Source of the DNA: an uncultured Neomegalonema sp.
GTDB taxonomy: Bacteria; Pseudomonadota; Alphaproteobacteria; Rhodobacterales; Rhodobacteraceae
DNA length: 5,273 nt
Assembly (NCBI GenBank): GCA_937944035.1
Contig: CALDZQ010000090.1
Span: 1 to 5,273, forward strand
Direction: 5' to 3'
Shown here piece by piece: positions 1 through 5,273 of the stretch. The stretch's first letter is position 1. Each line of letters starts with the position of its first letter. The notes under the pieces are model-generated. The model saw nothing but the letters and a program-made list of their open reading frames with translations. It was not told where the DNA came from and searched no databases. The translations under genes and the position numbers were made by a program.

Positions 1-297
1 CCTGATCGTGACGGTATGCGTCGGCGCTTTGACCAGCGCGACCGGGCCAGATTGGCGCTTATACTGCGTGGTAAGCGATTCGGGTTCAGCCTCGCAGAAA
101 TCGGCGAGTTGCTTGACCTTTATAACGCTGACGGCACGCAGGTGACGCAACTGACCCGTACTCTGGAGGTCGCGCGGCGCAGGCTGGAAGATATGCGTAA
201 GCAGCGTGAAGAACTCGGCACAGCGATCGGCGAACTGGAAACCCAGGTTGCGTTGGTTGGTGACATGCTCTCAAAAAAGCGCGGCGATAACGACTGA
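1..297 (+). CDS. MerR-family transcriptional regulator, 3' part (LiuR-like context)
   Basis: This is the C-terminal 98 residues of a MerR-type DNA-binding regulator; the frame is open to the first base, so the gene begins outside the window. The ATG at 16 is an internal Met, because the residues before it (PDRDG) and after it (RRRFDQRDRARL) form the wing and following helix of a MerR N-terminal domain. The segment RGKRFGFSLAEIGELLDLY (fragment residues 23-41) is the characteristic MerR helix pair. Residues 46-93 form a long Arg/Glu/Leu-rich helix, expected to be the antiparallel dimerisation coiled coil. About 35-40 residues with the first helix-turn-helix are missing. No Cys-rich metal-binding tail follows; the protein ends SKKRGDND, which argues against a metal sensor. 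The dehydrogenase starts 41 bp downstream. MerR regulators in this setting (LiuR type) are known to control acyl-CoA or branched-chain amino acid catabolism. That role here is inferred from neighbourhood, and the effector is unknown. Confidence 0.88.
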   Translation, partial: PDRDGMRRRFDQRDRARLALILRGKRFGFSLAEIGELLDLYNADGTQVTQLTRTLEVARRRLEDMRKQREELGTAIGELETQVALVGDMLSKKRGDND

Positions 298-328
298 CCT
301 GCACCCGCAAAAACCTTATGTTTTTTTT

Positions 329-333
329 GGAGG
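329..333 (+). promoter_or_regulatory. Ribosome binding site that fixes the acyl-CoA dehydrogenase start
   Basis: GGAGG lies five bases before the ATG at 339. It sits inside the longer reading frame that opens at the ATG at 318, so the upstream ATG would translate through the ribosome site and an eight-T run (321-328). The ATG at 339 is therefore the preferred start. Confidence 0.8.
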
Positions 334-338
334 CCATC

Positions 339-2126
339 ATGGCAATTTATAATGCACCCGTTCGTGACGCTCAATTCGTTTTGCATGAAGTGCTGCGCGT
401 CCAGGATCAGAATGACATCGAGGGCTATGCTGATCTCACAGATGATTTGACCACCGCAATCCTTGATGAGGCTGGCAAGATTGCCTCCGAAGTGCTGTTG
501 CCGATCAACGAAACGGGCGACAAAGAAGGCTGCACGCTTGAAAACGGTGTTGTGCGCACGCCGAAGGGCTACAAAGAAGCCTATGACGCCCAGTGCGCGG
601 GCGGCTGGCCGGGCATTGACCTCAACCCCGAATACGGCGGGCAGGGGATGCCTTATATCATCAACGCCGTGACGGGCGAGTTTGCGTCCTCCGCCGCGAT
701 GGCGTTCTCAATGTATACGGGCCTGACCCACGGTGCGATCAAGGCGATTGAGGGGTTCGGTTCCGAGGAGCAGAAAAACCTCTACCTGCCCAAAATGATT
801 GCCGGCGCATGGACCGGCACAATGAATCTGACCGAGCCGCATTGCGGTACCGATTTGGGCTTGCTCCGCTCAAAAGCCGAACCGCAAGATGACGGCAGCT
901 ACAAAATCTCCGGTCAAAAAATCTTCATTTCCTCCGGCGAGCACGATCTGAGTGAGAATATCGTTCACCTGGTCCTCGCTAAAATTCCGGGCGGACCGGA
1001 GGGGGTGAAGGGCATTTCCCTGTTTGTGGTGCCGAAATTCCTGCCGAATGAAGACGGCTCGCTCGGCAACCGCAACACGCTCGCATGTGGCAAGCTTGAA
1101 GAGAAAATGGGCATCCACGGCAACTCGACTTGTGTGATGAACTACGACGAGGCGACGGGTTGGCTTGTCGGTGATGAGCACAAAGGGCTGCGCGCCATGT
1201 TCCTGATGATGAACGAGGCGCGTTTGCTGGTCGGGATGCAAGGGCTGTCGCAGGCGTCCATCGCTTATCAAAACGCTGTCGAATACGCGAAAGACCGGAT
1301 GCAGGGCCGCGCGCTGGACGGGGCGAAATTCCCGGATGAGAAGGCCGACCCGCTGATGGTTCACCCTGACATCCGCCGGATGTTGATGGACGCGAAATCC
1401 TTCGTCGAAGGGGGTAGGGCATTCTATTACTGGGCATCATCGCTGATCGATGAAGAGAGCAAGCACAGTGACGAGAAAACCCGCGAAGAAGCGGCAATGC
1501 TGATCGCGCTGATGACCCCTGTGGTCAAAGGCTTCCTGACCGACAAGGGTTTCGATACCGCCGTCAACATGCAGCAGATTTTCGGCGGTCACGGTTATAC
1601 CGAAGATTGGTCGCAGAGCCAGTTCGTCCGCGATGCCCGCATCGCGATGATCTATGAGGGCGCGAACGGTGTTCAGGCGCTTGACTTGATCGGTCGCAAG
1701 CTGCCTCAAAAGGGTGGGGCCGGAATGCAGACATTCTTCGGTCTGGTCAAAGACTTCTGCAAGGAAAATGACGACGAGGCGATGGCCGAGTTTGTCGACC
1801 CGCTGAAGGCTGCTTCTAAGGAGCTTCAGGAGGCGGTGATGTGGTTCATGCAAAACGGCATGAAAGACCCCAACCAGGCGGCGGCGGGTTCAACGGACTT
1901 CCTGCACCAGTTCGGCTACACCGCGATTGGTTTCATGTGGGCGAAAAGCGCGAAAGTCGCTCAGCAAGCGCTGGCGGGTAATGCCGATGATCCGGCGTTC
2001 TACGAGGCGAAAATCGCAACCGCGCGCTATTACATGCAACGTGTTCTGCCGATGACCGGCACACATCTGACCCGGATCAAGTCCGGCGCGGACAGCATGA
2101 TGGCGTTGGATGCGGCACAGTTCTAG
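339..2126 (+). CDS. Acyl-CoA dehydrogenase, large (~600-residue) FadE5/DmdC-like type
   Basis: This 595-residue flavoprotein oxidises an acyl-CoA to the trans-2-enoyl-CoA, the first step of beta-oxidation, and should be cytoplasmic and pass electrons to electron-transfer flavoprotein. The N-terminal helical domain covers about residues 35-155. The FAD/substrate segment WTGTMNLTEPHCGTDLG is at 158-174, and the beta domain runs to about 275. The helical C-terminal catalytic domain carries GGHGYTEDW at 416-424 and the motif IYEGANGVQ, in which Glu440 is the expected catalytic base. About 130 further residues (465-595) match the extra C-terminal domain of the large subgroup that includes FadE5-like enzymes and the 3-methylmercaptopropionyl-CoA dehydrogenase DmdC; classic acyl-CoA dehydrogenases are about 380-400 residues. 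The opening MAIYNAPVRDAQFVLHEVL is typical of this subgroup. The ATG at 339 is chosen over the one at 318 because GGAGG precedes it. All key motifs are intact. Chain-length preference cannot be read from the sequence: medium/long fatty acyl-CoA and methylmercaptopropionyl-CoA are both possible. Confidence 0.95.
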   Translation: MAIYNAPVRDAQFVLHEVLRVQDQNDIEGYADLTDDLTTAILDEAGKIASEVLLPINETGDKEGCTLENGVVRTPKGYKEAYDAQCAGGWPGIDLNPEYGGQGMPYIINAVTGEFASSAAMAFSMYTGLTHGAIKAIEGFGSEEQKNLYLPKMIAGAWTGTMNLTEPHCGTDLGLLRSKAEPQDDGSYKISGQKIFISSGEHDLSENIVHLVLAKIPGGPEGVKGISLFVVPKFLPNEDGSLGNRNTLACGKLEEKMGIHGNSTCVMNYDEATGWLVGDEHKGLRAMFLMMNEARLLVGMQGLSQASIAYQNAVEYAKDRMQGRALDGAKFPDEKADPLMVHPDIRRMLMDAKSFVEGGRAFYYWASSLIDEESKHSDEKTREEAAMLIALMTPVVKGFLTDKGFDTAVNMQQIFGGHGYTEDWSQSQFVRDARIAMIYEGANGVQALDLIGRKLPQKGGAGMQTFFGLVKDFCKENDDEAMAEFVDPLKAASKELQEAVMWFMQNGMKDPNQAAAGSTDFLHQFGYTAIGFMWAKSAKVAQQALAGNADDPAFYEAKIATARYYMQRVLPMTGTHLTRIKSGADSMMALDAAQF

Positions 2127-2484
2127 TCTCGCCGTTTGCCTTTTAATGGCGGGGTGCGGGGGCGAAGCGTCCCACATCCCGCCGCTTTGGCAGTTGCCGG
2201 CAGGGGCGGTGGCGTCCGTTGTTGAGAACTCAATATATGATGCGCGTCGCAACCGGGTGAAATCGTATCTGAGGGCCAACGAGGTCAGCGTGCTGCATGA
2301 GGTTGTAAGCGGCGGTGGTCCGCATCTCGACGCTGTAATGGATCTTGCCGATGTCGGGCTTGAGCGACGAAAGGCTTTGATTGATGATTTGGGCGGTAAT
2401 CCGGGCATCTATCTGGACGCGGAAAATAATGGCCGTTTGAATATTGAAGCGGTGACGGTGGCGGTTATGGTGTACGGAAATTAA
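2110..2484 (+). CDS. Small putative outer-membrane lipoprotein, function unknown
   Basis: This 124-residue protein has a short N-terminus with Arg2 and His3, a hydrophobic stretch (LAVCLLMAG, 7-15) and a lipobox ending at Cys16 (LMAGC). This pattern predicts signal peptidase II cleavage and lipidation. Gly17 follows the Cys rather than Asp, so by the usual Lol rule it would go to the outer membrane. The mature part is about 109 residues with no further Cys. I do not recognise its family. It is mixed in character: a polar segment at about 41-60, then LDAVMDLADVGLERRKALIDDL (two pieces, about 73-94) likely helical, and a C-terminal IEAVTVAVMVYG likely beta. The start overlaps the dehydrogenase stop by 17 bases and has no strong Shine-Dalgarno, which suggests translational coupling. 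The GST gene follows after 30 bp. The antisense frame over this region also runs deep into the dehydrogenase gene and is an implausible Arg/Ser/Pro-rich product, so this strand is preferred. Confidence 0.72.
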   Translation: MRHSSSLAVCLLMAGCGGEASHIPPLWQLPAGAVASVVENSIYDARRNRVKSYLRANEVSVLHEVVSGGGPHLDAVMDLADVGLERRKALIDDLGGNPGIYLDAENNGRLNIEAVTVAVMVYGN

Positions 2485-2514
2485 AGCCAGTCACGTCGTA
2501 TCGGGAGAAATCTG

Positions 2515-3159
2515 ATGTCAGACTACAAACTCCATTGCTTTGCCCAATCGGGCCATTCGTACAAGGCGGCACTGATGCTTAATCTGTGCGGTGCGGATTG
2601 GGAGCCTATCTGGGTCGATTTCTTCAACGGCGCGGCGCGCACTCCAGAGTTTCAGGTGCTGAACGAGATGGGCGAGTGCCCCGTGCTGGAAGCGCCCATC
2701 GGCAATCTGACCCAGTCGGGCGTGATCCTCGATTACGTGGCGGGACAGTTCAATATGTTCCAACCCGCGACGGAGCGCGACCGTCTGGAGGTGCTGCGTT
2801 GGGTGATCTGGGAGAACCAGAAGCTGAACGGCATGATGGGGCCGTGGCGCTTCATGCTGCAATTCGCGCCTGAAAAAGCCCGCAATGAAAATGTCACCGC
2901 GTTTCTCAAAGGCCGTTCTATGGCGGCATTAGCGGTGCTAGACAAGCATCTTGCCGGACGTGAGTGGATTGTCGGGAATACCGCGACGACCGCCGATGTC
3001 GCTTGTTCAGGTTATATCTTTTACCCTGCGGAGGAATATGATTACGGCGATGTGACCTTCCCCAATATCGAGGCTTGGAAAGAACGCGTCAGCGCTTTGA
3101 CCGGCTGGGTGCATCCCTACGAGTTGATGCCGGGTCATCCGCGCGCAGAGAAGGCCTGA
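2515..3159 (+). CDS. Glutathione S-transferase family protein
   Basis: This 214-residue protein has the two-domain GST layout and usual GST length, and should be soluble and cytoplasmic. The thioredoxin-like N-terminal domain (about 4-80) contains QSGHSYKAAL, where Ser12 or Ser15 is a candidate glutathione-activating residue. ECPVLE carries the conserved cis-proline at Pro56, and TQSGVILDYV supplies the glutamyl-contact Gln67/Ser68. The helical C-terminal domain (about 88-205) includes WIVGNTATTADVACSGY, with the N-capping box (S/T-x-x-D) at Thr158-Asp161 that stabilises GST folds. GSTs conjugate or reduce electrophiles with glutathione; some members isomerise or cleave ethers. The substrate is not predictable here. 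A GGGAGA site at 2503-2508 sits six bases before the ATG. It is the last gene of the same-strand run after the dehydrogenase and lipoprotein, so it is probably co-transcribed and may handle reactive acyl or peroxidised intermediates (inference). Its stop codon lies in a hairpin shared with the convergent gene. Confidence 0.9.
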   Translation: MSDYKLHCFAQSGHSYKAALMLNLCGADWEPIWVDFFNGAARTPEFQVLNEMGECPVLEAPIGNLTQSGVILDYVAGQFNMFQPATERDRLEVLRWVIWENQKLNGMMGPWRFMLQFAPEKARNENVTAFLKGRSMAALAVLDKHLAGREWIVGNTATTADVACSGYIFYPAEEYDYGDVTFPNIEAWKERVSALTGWVHPYELMPGHPRAEKA

Positions 3160-3169
3160 TGAACAGGCC
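3153..3169. terminator. Hairpin between convergent genes, weak candidate terminator
   Basis: GGCCTG (3153-3158) and CAGGCC (3164-3169) form a perfect 6-bp stem with the 5-base loop ATGAA. The element overlaps the GST stop codon and lies just beyond the stop of the minus-strand gene. On the minus strand the stem is followed by TTCTCT, a poor T tract; on the plus strand no T run follows. It may act mainly for the minus-strand gene, or only as an RNA-end stabiliser. Confidence 0.35.
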
Positions 3170-3181
3170 GCTGGCATATGC

Positions 3182-3790
3182 TCAAACAGCTGAGGGGATG
3201 ATCGGGCGCGTATCTGCGACCGTCGGCGCTTCGGGTTCTTTTGGTGCGTCCGGCGGCACATCTTCCCAGGTCAGGCCGGGGGGGATGGTCTTACTTGTCG
3301 TGTGTGAAAAATACTTCTGCGCGGCATCCGAACTCCAGTCCATAACCGTGCCTGCGGGTACTTTGAAAACCTGCATGTCAACTTGCTTTGTCCCGTCAGC
3401 GGCAACATTCGTCTCAAATACACGAATGGTTTCAATACCATCCGCGTCCGGCAAAGAGCGGCGCACGGAAGAAATCTTGGCGGTCCCGTCCGGGAAGGCC
3501 GTTCGGGTCGAGGTGCGGACGGCGCCATCGACATCGGATCTTTTGACATCGTTGGTCTGCATCACACCGCCGCCAAGGTCTGTTTTTGACGATGACAGCT
3601 CTGTCCATGTCAGCTCCGGCGCGGTTTCAGCACCTTGTGAGCCGGTCGATCCGCCCTGTGAGGGAATATTGACCGGAGTGGAGGCATTACTCGAAACAGG
3701 CCCGCTGCCACGGGTCATAAAATCCACAAAGCTTTCGCCTCTTGGGATACCGTTCAGAAGCGGGAAGCCCGCAGCCCCGTACAATGCCAT
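3182..3790 (-). CDS. Hypothetical protein with recurring Asp-Gly turns
   Basis: This 202-residue protein is not one I recognise. The start is the ATG whose complement is at 3788-3790, chosen because GGAGGG lies four bases upstream; a start 16 codons earlier would read through that site. It opens MALYGAAGFPLLNGIPRGES with no convincing signal peptide or membrane helix and has no Cys. A Ser/Gly/Pro-rich linker follows (about 28-58), then a polar, probably beta-rich core (about 59-150) and a Pro/Glu-rich tail (about 169-202). In the core, Asp-Gly pairs recur at 88-89, 101-102, 117-118 and 132-133, spaced 13-16 residues, each between strand-like segments such as ETIRVFET and KQVDMQVFKV. This suggests stacked beta-hairpins. 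The short phrases LTWTEL (60-65) and LTWEDV (173-178) bracket the core. It is transcribed against the GST gene, with 22 bp between stops, and diverges from the thiolase. An open frame on the opposite strand is considered less likely to be coding. Function unknown; a surface, scaffold or phage-like structural role is only a guess. Confidence 0.68.
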   Translation of the reverse strand: MALYGAAGFPLLNGIPRGESFVDFMTRGSGPVSSNASTPVNIPSQGGSTGSQGAETAPELTWTELSSSKTDLGGGVMQTNDVKRSDVDGAVRTSTRTAFPDGTAKISSVRRSLPDADGIETIRVFETNVAADGTKQVDMQVFKVPAGTVMDWSSDAAQKYFSHTTSKTIPPGLTWEDVPPDAPKEPEAPTVADTRPIIPSAV

Positions 3791-3794
3791 TTTA

Positions 3795-3800
3795 CCCTCC
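3795..3800 (-). promoter_or_regulatory. Ribosome binding site that fixes the start of the minus-strand gene
   Basis: Read on the minus strand, GGAGGG is followed by TAAA and then ATG. The site is strong and closely spaced. It supports both the choice of start at 3790 and the minus strand as the coding strand. Confidence 0.65.
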
Positions 3801-3807
3801 ACCGGAA

Positions 3808-3816
3808 ATTGTATCA
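3808..3816 (-). promoter_or_regulatory. Candidate extended -10 promoter for the minus-strand gene
   Basis: On the minus strand the sequence reads TGATACAAT, a TGn extension plus TACAAT, one mismatch from the -10 consensus. TTGAAG lies 19 bases upstream as a weak -35. The start point would fall near 3801, giving a leader of only about a dozen bases that just contains the ribosome site. The tight leader lowers confidence. Confidence 0.3.
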
Positions 3817-3855
3817 AACTGAAGCACTTTTCCTTCAAAATGTCACGACAAAATA

Positions 3856-3886
3856 TTCACTACTGCAAACATGTGCGTCGTATAAT
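3856..3886 (+). promoter_or_regulatory. Candidate sigma-70 promoter upstream of the thiolase, 19-bp spacer
   Basis: A perfect TATAAT at 3881-3886 is preceded by TTCACT at 3856-3861 (four of six -35 positions), with a 19-base spacer. That spacing is longer than the 17-base optimum but is usual for promoters activated by MerR-family proteins. The spacer is roughly centred on the short palindrome ACATGT (3869-3874). The leader to the thiolase ATG would be about 165 bases. This is a pattern match only. Confidence 0.35.
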
Positions 3887-3896
3887 GCTGACAGCA
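3886..3896. promoter_or_regulatory. Palindrome TGCTGACAGCA at the -10 box, possible operator
   Basis: This 11-bp perfect palindrome (5-bp arms around a central A) begins at the last base of the TATAAT at 3881-3886. A second inverted repeat, CGTCGT (3876-3881) and ACGACG (3896-3901), brackets it. A protein bound here would cover the likely transcription start. No known regulator consensus is recognised. Confidence 0.35.
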
Positions 3897-3945
3897 CGAC
3901 GTTATTTGGTTCGATTGAAGTGGGCGTCGGGAATGTGCCTGCACC

Positions 3946-3974
3946 TTAATGAAACAATGCCAACACGCTACAAT
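3946..3974 (+). promoter_or_regulatory. Second, weaker candidate promoter for the thiolase
   Basis: TACAAT at 3969-3974 is one mismatch from the -10 consensus. With the ideal 17-base spacer, TTAATG at 3946-3951 would be the -35, but it matches only three of six positions. The leader would be about 80 bases and would contain the palindrome at 3995-4009. Confidence 0.25.
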
Positions 3975-3994
3975 ACAAGATTTACGGGCGCGGG

Positions 3995-4009
3995 CGCTTA
4001 GAATAAGCG
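3995..4009. promoter_or_regulatory. Palindrome CGCTTA-GAA-TAAGCG upstream of the thiolase
   Basis: Two perfect 6-bp arms are separated by GAA, ending 50 bases before the thiolase start. The compact symmetry fits a dimeric regulator site. As RNA it would make a small hairpin in the leader. No T run follows, so it is not a standard terminator. I cannot assign a regulator. Confidence 0.4.
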
Positions 4010-4046
4010 GTGACGCAGCATTAAATGAAACTGTCGCGAGAGTGAC

Positions 4047-4053
4047 GAGGGAG
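4047..4053 (+). promoter_or_regulatory. Ribosome binding site of the thiolase gene
   Basis: GAGGGAG ends six bases before the ATG at 4060. This good site agrees with the usual thiolase N-terminus that follows and supports the chosen start. Confidence 0.75.
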
Positions 4054-4059
4054 TAACCG

Positions 4060-5271
4060 ATGACCGAAGCCTATATTTTCGATTCTGTCCGCACCCCGCG
4101 TGGTAAGGGCAAAAAAGACGGATCACTGCATGAAGTAACCTCGTTGCGCTGTGCCAGTGTTGTGCTTGAGGCGCTGCGCGACCGGAACGACCTCGACACG
4201 TCGATGATTGAAGACGTGATCCTCGGCTGCGTGACGCCCGTGGGCGAGCAGGGCGGCGAGATTGCGCGGACGGCGGTGCTGCAAGCGGGCTACGACGAAT
4301 GCGTCCCCGGTCTGCACATAAACCGCTTTTGCGCTTCCGGCATGGAAGCGGTGAACCTCGCCGCGAACCAGGTCAAAGGCGGCGCTGGCGAATTGTACGT
4401 CGCAGGCGGCGTCGAGATGATGAGCCGCGTGCCGATGGGCAGTGACGGCTTTGCCATCGCGGTTGATCCGACCCCGGCAATGAAATCCTACTTCGTCCCG
4501 CAAGGTATCTCGGCCGACATAATCGCCACGAAATACGGCTTCAGCCGCGATGATTGCGATGCGTTCGCGGTCGAAAGCCAAAAGCGGGCGGCGGCGGCTT
4601 GGGCTGATAACCGGTTCGAGAAATCCATCGTCGCGGTCAAAGACATGAACGGCGTCACGATCCTCGACCACGACGAATACATGCGCCCTGGCACGGATAT
4701 GCAATCACTGGGCAGCCTGAAAGCCTCGTTCAAGGACATGGGCGAGAATATGCCCGGCTTTGACGCCGTGGCGCTGCTGAAATACCCCGAATTGGAGAGC
4801 GTGAACCACGTTCACCACGCGGGCAACTCGTCCGGCATCGTTGACGGTGCGGCGGGCCTGCTGATCGGTTCGAAAGAGGCCGGAGAGCGCATGGGCCTCA
4901 AACCCCGCGCGCGGATCAGGCATACGGCCAAAATCGGCACGGACCCGACCATCATGCTGACCGGACCTGTCCCCGTGACGGAAAAAGTGCTGCGCGAGAC
5001 GGGTATGAGCATTTCCGATTTTGATCTGTTCGAGGTCAACGAGGCATTCGCGTCTGTGGTGCTGCGCTTTATGCAGGCATTCAACGCCGACCACGCCAAG
5101 CTGAACCCGAACGGCGGCGCCATCGCAATGGGCCACCCGCTTGGCGCAACGGGCGCGATGATTATCGGCACGGCGCTTGACGAACTGGAACGCACCGGCG
5201 GCGGAACGGCCCTCTGCACGCTGTGCATCGCGTCGGGCATGGGCGCGGCGACGGTTATTGAGCGGGTGTGA
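4060..5271 (+). CDS. Thiolase (acetyl-CoA C-acetyltransferase / 3-ketoacyl-CoA thiolase)
   Basis: This complete 403-residue type thiolase cleaves 3-ketoacyl-CoA with CoA to acetyl-CoA and a shortened acyl-CoA, or in the reverse direction condenses two acetyl-CoA. The N-terminus AYIFDSVRTPRGKGKKDGSL is typical. The acylated nucleophile is Cys91 in NRFCASGME. The loop HHAGNSSGIVDGAAG (252-266) carries the conserved AGNSSG. VNEAF (326-330), with Asn327, forms the oxyanion-hole segment. NPNGGAIAMGHPLGATGA (349-366) contains catalytic His359, and CIASGMG near the C-terminus contains the second catalytic residue, Cys389. All four active-site blocks are intact. That last block reads Ala-Ser where many thiolases have Gly-Gly; I believe this variant also occurs in related proteobacterial enzymes. 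The length lies between E. coli FadA (387) and FadI (436). Degradative FadA-like and biosynthetic AtoB/PhaA-like roles cannot be separated by motif. The dehydrogenase nearby favours beta-oxidation, often with a FadB/FadJ-type partner encoded downstream, which is outside the window. Confidence 0.95.
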   Translation: MTEAYIFDSVRTPRGKGKKDGSLHEVTSLRCASVVLEALRDRNDLDTSMIEDVILGCVTPVGEQGGEIARTAVLQAGYDECVPGLHINRFCASGMEAVNLAANQVKGGAGELYVAGGVEMMSRVPMGSDGFAIAVDPTPAMKSYFVPQGISADIIATKYGFSRDDCDAFAVESQKRAAAAWADNRFEKSIVAVKDMNGVTILDHDEYMRPGTDMQSLGSLKASFKDMGENMPGFDAVALLKYPELESVNHVHHAGNSSGIVDGAAGLLIGSKEAGERMGLKPRARIRHTAKIGTDPTIMLTGPVPVTEKVLRETGMSISDFDLFEVNEAFASVVLRFMQAFNADHAKLNPNGGAIAMGHPLGATGAMIIGTALDELERTGGGTALCTLCIASGMGAATVIERV

Positions 5272-5273
5272 TA

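Noticed and set aside
16..18. ATG at 16 as the start of a short regulator
   Set aside because: The frame is open to base 1, and the residues upstream continue the MerR wing region. The gene is simply cut by the window edge.
321..328. T8 run as a terminator for the MerR gene
   Set aside because: No stem precedes the T run, and it runs straight into the ribosome site of the next gene.
870..1497. Two long minus-strand frames inside the dehydrogenase gene
   Set aside because: They lie wholly within a well-supported catalytic gene. Their composition (His/Arg/Ser-rich) is typical of antisense reading of GC-rich coding DNA.
1890..2408. 172-residue minus-strand frame over the dehydrogenase end and lipoprotein gene
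   Set aside because: It overlaps over 230 bases of a certain gene, and its product is Arg/Ser/Pro-rich with no recognisable domain. It looks like an antisense shadow.
4123..5240. Several minus-strand frames inside the thiolase gene
   Set aside because: They lie within an intact thiolase with all active-site motifs, and no ribosome site or protein-like pattern was seen for them.
1..5273. Mobile element, CRISPR array, tRNA/rRNA, toxin-antitoxin or defence genes
   Set aside because: No transposase, integrase, regularly spaced repeats, RNA gene signatures or defence domains were found on either strand.

Overview
The window reads as a typical alphaproteobacterial chromosome segment: moderately GC-rich, tightly packed, with good Shine-Dalgarno sites. 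The MerR, acyl-CoA dehydrogenase and thiolase sequences resemble alphaproteobacterial homologues. This taxonomic call is from recalled family resemblance, and I cannot name an order.

Layout. (1) Positions 1-3159 hold four same-strand genes with short gaps or an overlap: the 3' end of a MerR-family regulator, a 595-residue acyl-CoA dehydrogenase of the large FadE5/DmdC-like type, a small putative lipoprotein whose start overlaps the dehydrogenase stop, and a glutathione S-transferase-like protein. (2) Positions 3182-3790 on the minus strand encode a 202-residue protein of unknown function. It converges on the GST gene, with a small hairpin between them. (3) Positions 3791-4059 form a divergent, visibly AT-richer intergenic region with candidate promoters on both strands and two compact palindromes. 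(4) Positions 4060-5271 encode a complete thiolase (acetyl-CoA/3-ketoacyl-CoA acyltransferase). The window ends two bases after its stop.

How it fits together. The dehydrogenase does the first, FAD-dependent step of acyl-CoA beta-oxidation and the thiolase the last, cleaving step. A hydratase/3-hydroxyacyl-CoA dehydrogenase, often encoded beside such a thiolase, would supply the middle steps but is not in the window. MerR regulators beside acyl-CoA catabolism genes (LiuR-like) commonly control them, so local control is plausible. The lipoprotein and GST are probably co-transcribed with the dehydrogenase, but their role is not evident.

Most of the window is ordinary metabolism. I see no mobile element, CRISPR array, RNA gene or defence system. 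The less explained parts are the minus-strand protein with its recurring Asp-Gly turns, the lipoprotein inside a beta-oxidation operon, and the palindromes upstream of the thiolase.
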